A DNA stretch of 8,030 nucleotides from assembly GCA_045106295.1 (NCBI GenBank), contig JBGCEI010000020.1, positions 1 to 8,030 on the forward strand. The letters run 5' to 3'. Positions 7,291 through 8,030 of the stretch are shown one piece after another; position 1 is the stretch's first letter; each line of letters opens with the position of its first letter. The stretch comes from WTJX01 sp045106295 (lineage in GTDB: Bacteria > Bacteroidota > Bacteroidia > Cytophagales > JAAEPT01). The translations under genes were made by a program, and so were the position numbers. The notes beneath the pieces are model-generated. The model was given only the letters and a program-made list of their open reading frames with translations, was not told where the DNA came from and did not search any database.

Positions 7291-7335
7291 AGTTGTGCCA
7301 GCGAAGATACAAAAATAGACTTCGCTGGCATAACT
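7291..7335. promoter_or_regulatory. 16-bp inverted repeat (15/16) enclosing the core promoter of the peptidase gene: possible operator or hairpin
   Basis: Arms 7291-7306 and 7320-7335 are reverse complements at 15 of 16 positions (the exception is G7295 against T7331); the inner 11 bp are perfect. The 13-nt loop (7307-7319) contains the -7 promoter box of the downstream peptidase gene. Arm centres are 29 bp apart, close to three helical turns. A dyad wrapped around a promoter suggests an operator for a dimeric or tetrameric regulator. Alternatively it is a 3' hairpin for the gene ending at 7359, but no T-run follows it on the - strand. Confidence 0.6.
7310..7317 (-). promoter_or_regulatory. 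Bacteroidota-type -7 promoter box of the peptidase-propeller-barrel gene
   Basis: On the - strand the bases read TATTTTTG, a match to TAnnTTTG. The expected transcription start is near 7304-7303, giving a 5' leader of roughly 14 nt before the ATG at 7289. A convincing -33 TTTG at normal spacing is missing; a TTTA at 7338-7335 is 17 nt upstream, and a TTTG at 7349-7346 is too far away. The box supports the downstream start codon. Confidence 0.55.
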
Positions 7336-7358
7336 AAATTAATACCAAATAAATGAGT

Positions 7359-8030
7359 TTACTTTAGAGTGTAGGTAAACTTATGAGTATACACATTACC
7401 ATCATCATATGTTTCTGTAACAGTAATAGGGAAGTCATTTTCAGAATTAATACTGAAAACAGCAGTGGATAAGTCTTCTGTCCCGCTATTAATATCAATT
7501 TCGGTATAACTTTCATTCTGATAAAAGTTTAAATTCCTCCAAAGAGGAAACCCAAAACCATATACCCCTTCTATTCCTTCTTCTAAAAGGTTAGGGATAT
7601 CTAAAAAGTTAGAATAAGTAATGCTGTCATACAGTAAGGTGTCAATTCCAAACCCAAGATCAGTAACGGTGTATTTTAATTCTTCTATAATATTATCGCC
7701 GTTATATTTCTTTATATCAATGTTTGATAATTCGTATTCACTGCCAGAGTAACCATAACTTTTTTCAGTTATTAATTTGTCATTTTCCCAGTATAGAGAG
7801 TCAATTCTTGGGTTAGTGTCCTTATATGTTATTTTTTCTACTTGTCCACTAATATTGTAACTAAAAGTTCTAGAGTCTTCTAGCTGCGTAATATTATCAT
7901 AGTAAACATCATAGTCAGTTACTTTTCCTTCTGAATTATAAGTCATTATGTCATAATCTTTTGGATTATTTGAGTACTCCCCATAAATTATTGAATCAAT
8001 TTTCCCATTATCATTAAATACATATACGGT
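7359..8030 (-). CDS. Beta-hairpin (YD-like) repeat protein of unknown function, C-terminal part (5' end outside window)
   Basis: The frame is open without a stop from 8030 down to the TAA at 7361-7359, giving at least 223 residues; the ATG at 7946 is therefore probably internal. The sequence is a series of short degenerate units, each a tyrosine-rich strand, a turn with N/D-G-K or a similar polar group, and another strand: FNDNGKIDSIIYG, YNSEGKVTDYDVYY, YNISGQVEKITY, WENDKLITEKSY. These recall YD/RHS-type repeats and the beta-hairpin lipoproteins common in Bacteroidota (DUF4595-like in general look). I cannot assign a family. It ends with VYTHKFTYTLK, a plausible final strand; no C-terminal sorting domain is visible. 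A signal peptide would lie outside the window. It runs in the same direction as the peptidase gene, 69 nt upstream of that gene's chosen start and separated from it by the inverted repeat, so co-regulation is possible. Cell-surface or periplasmic location is inference. Confidence 0.75.
   Translation of the reverse strand, partial: TVYVFNDNGKIDSIIYGEYSNNPKDYDIMTYNSEGKVTDYDVYYDNITQLEDSRTFSYNISGQVEKITYKDTNPRIDSLYWENDKLITEKSYGYSGSEYELSNIDIKKYNGDNIIEELKYTVTDLGFGIDTLLYDSITYSNFLDIPNLLEEGIEGVYGFGFPLWRNLNFYQNESYTEIDINSGTEDLSTAVFSINSENDFPITVTETYDDGNVYTHKFTYTLK

Noticed and set aside
7291..7335. Classical Rho-independent terminator for the repeat-protein gene ending at 7359.
   Set aside because: On the - strand the hairpin is followed by TATGAAAGC, not a T-run, and the loop contains a promoter box. 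A role in transcript 3' end formation is not fully excluded.
1..8030. CRISPR array, tRNA or rRNA gene, riboswitch, toxin-antitoxin or phage-defence system.
   Set aside because: No regularly spaced direct repeats, no cloverleaf or conserved rRNA segment, and no gene pair with defence-type domains was seen on either strand.

Overview
The window looks like a chromosomal segment of a low-GC member of the Bacteroidota (Cytophagia or Flavobacteriia-like). Three things point there. No gene start has a convincing Shine-Dalgarno sequence. TAnnTTTG-type -7 promoter boxes sit directly in front of two genes. Several predicted products are exported or outer-membrane proteins typical of the phylum: a lipoprotein, a signal-peptide protein with a propeller and barrel, and a beta-hairpin repeat protein. 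The genus cannot be fixed from sequence reading alone.

Left part, + strand: the 3' end of an oligopeptide/dipeptide-type ABC transporter ATPase (1-519, cut by the window edge) is followed after 11 nt by a complete RNase R gene (rnr, 531-2768). After 7 nt comes a small lipoprotein of unknown function (2776-3237). The tight spacing suggests one co-transcribed group. A 222-nt gap follows (3238-3459). It holds a 126-bp element bounded by perfect 22-bp inverted repeats, each of which can also fold into its own hairpin, which resembles a REP/BIME-type mobile palindrome. Just after it lies a promoter placed so that the next gene, a trans-type polyprenyl diphosphate synthase (3460-4437), should have a leaderless mRNA.

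Right part, - strand: the synthase gene meets a long convergent gene (4434-7289) with their stop codons overlapping. That gene encodes a secreted or outer-membrane protein with an HExxH gluzincin-like peptidase domain, a TolB/WD40-like propeller and a C-terminal region resembling an outer-membrane beta-barrel. Its core promoter lies in the 13-nt loop of a 16-bp inverted repeat (15 of 16 positions matched), and this argues for a start 42 nt downstream of the longest open frame. Upstream of it, in the same direction, is the 3' part of a gene for a beta-hairpin (YD-like) repeat protein (7359-8030, cut by the window edge).

Most of the window is ordinary housekeeping sequence. The parts worth a second look are the 126-bp palindromic element, the promoter inside a dyad, and the peptidase-propeller-barrel architecture. 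I see no RNA gene, CRISPR array, intact insertion sequence or classical T-tract terminator.
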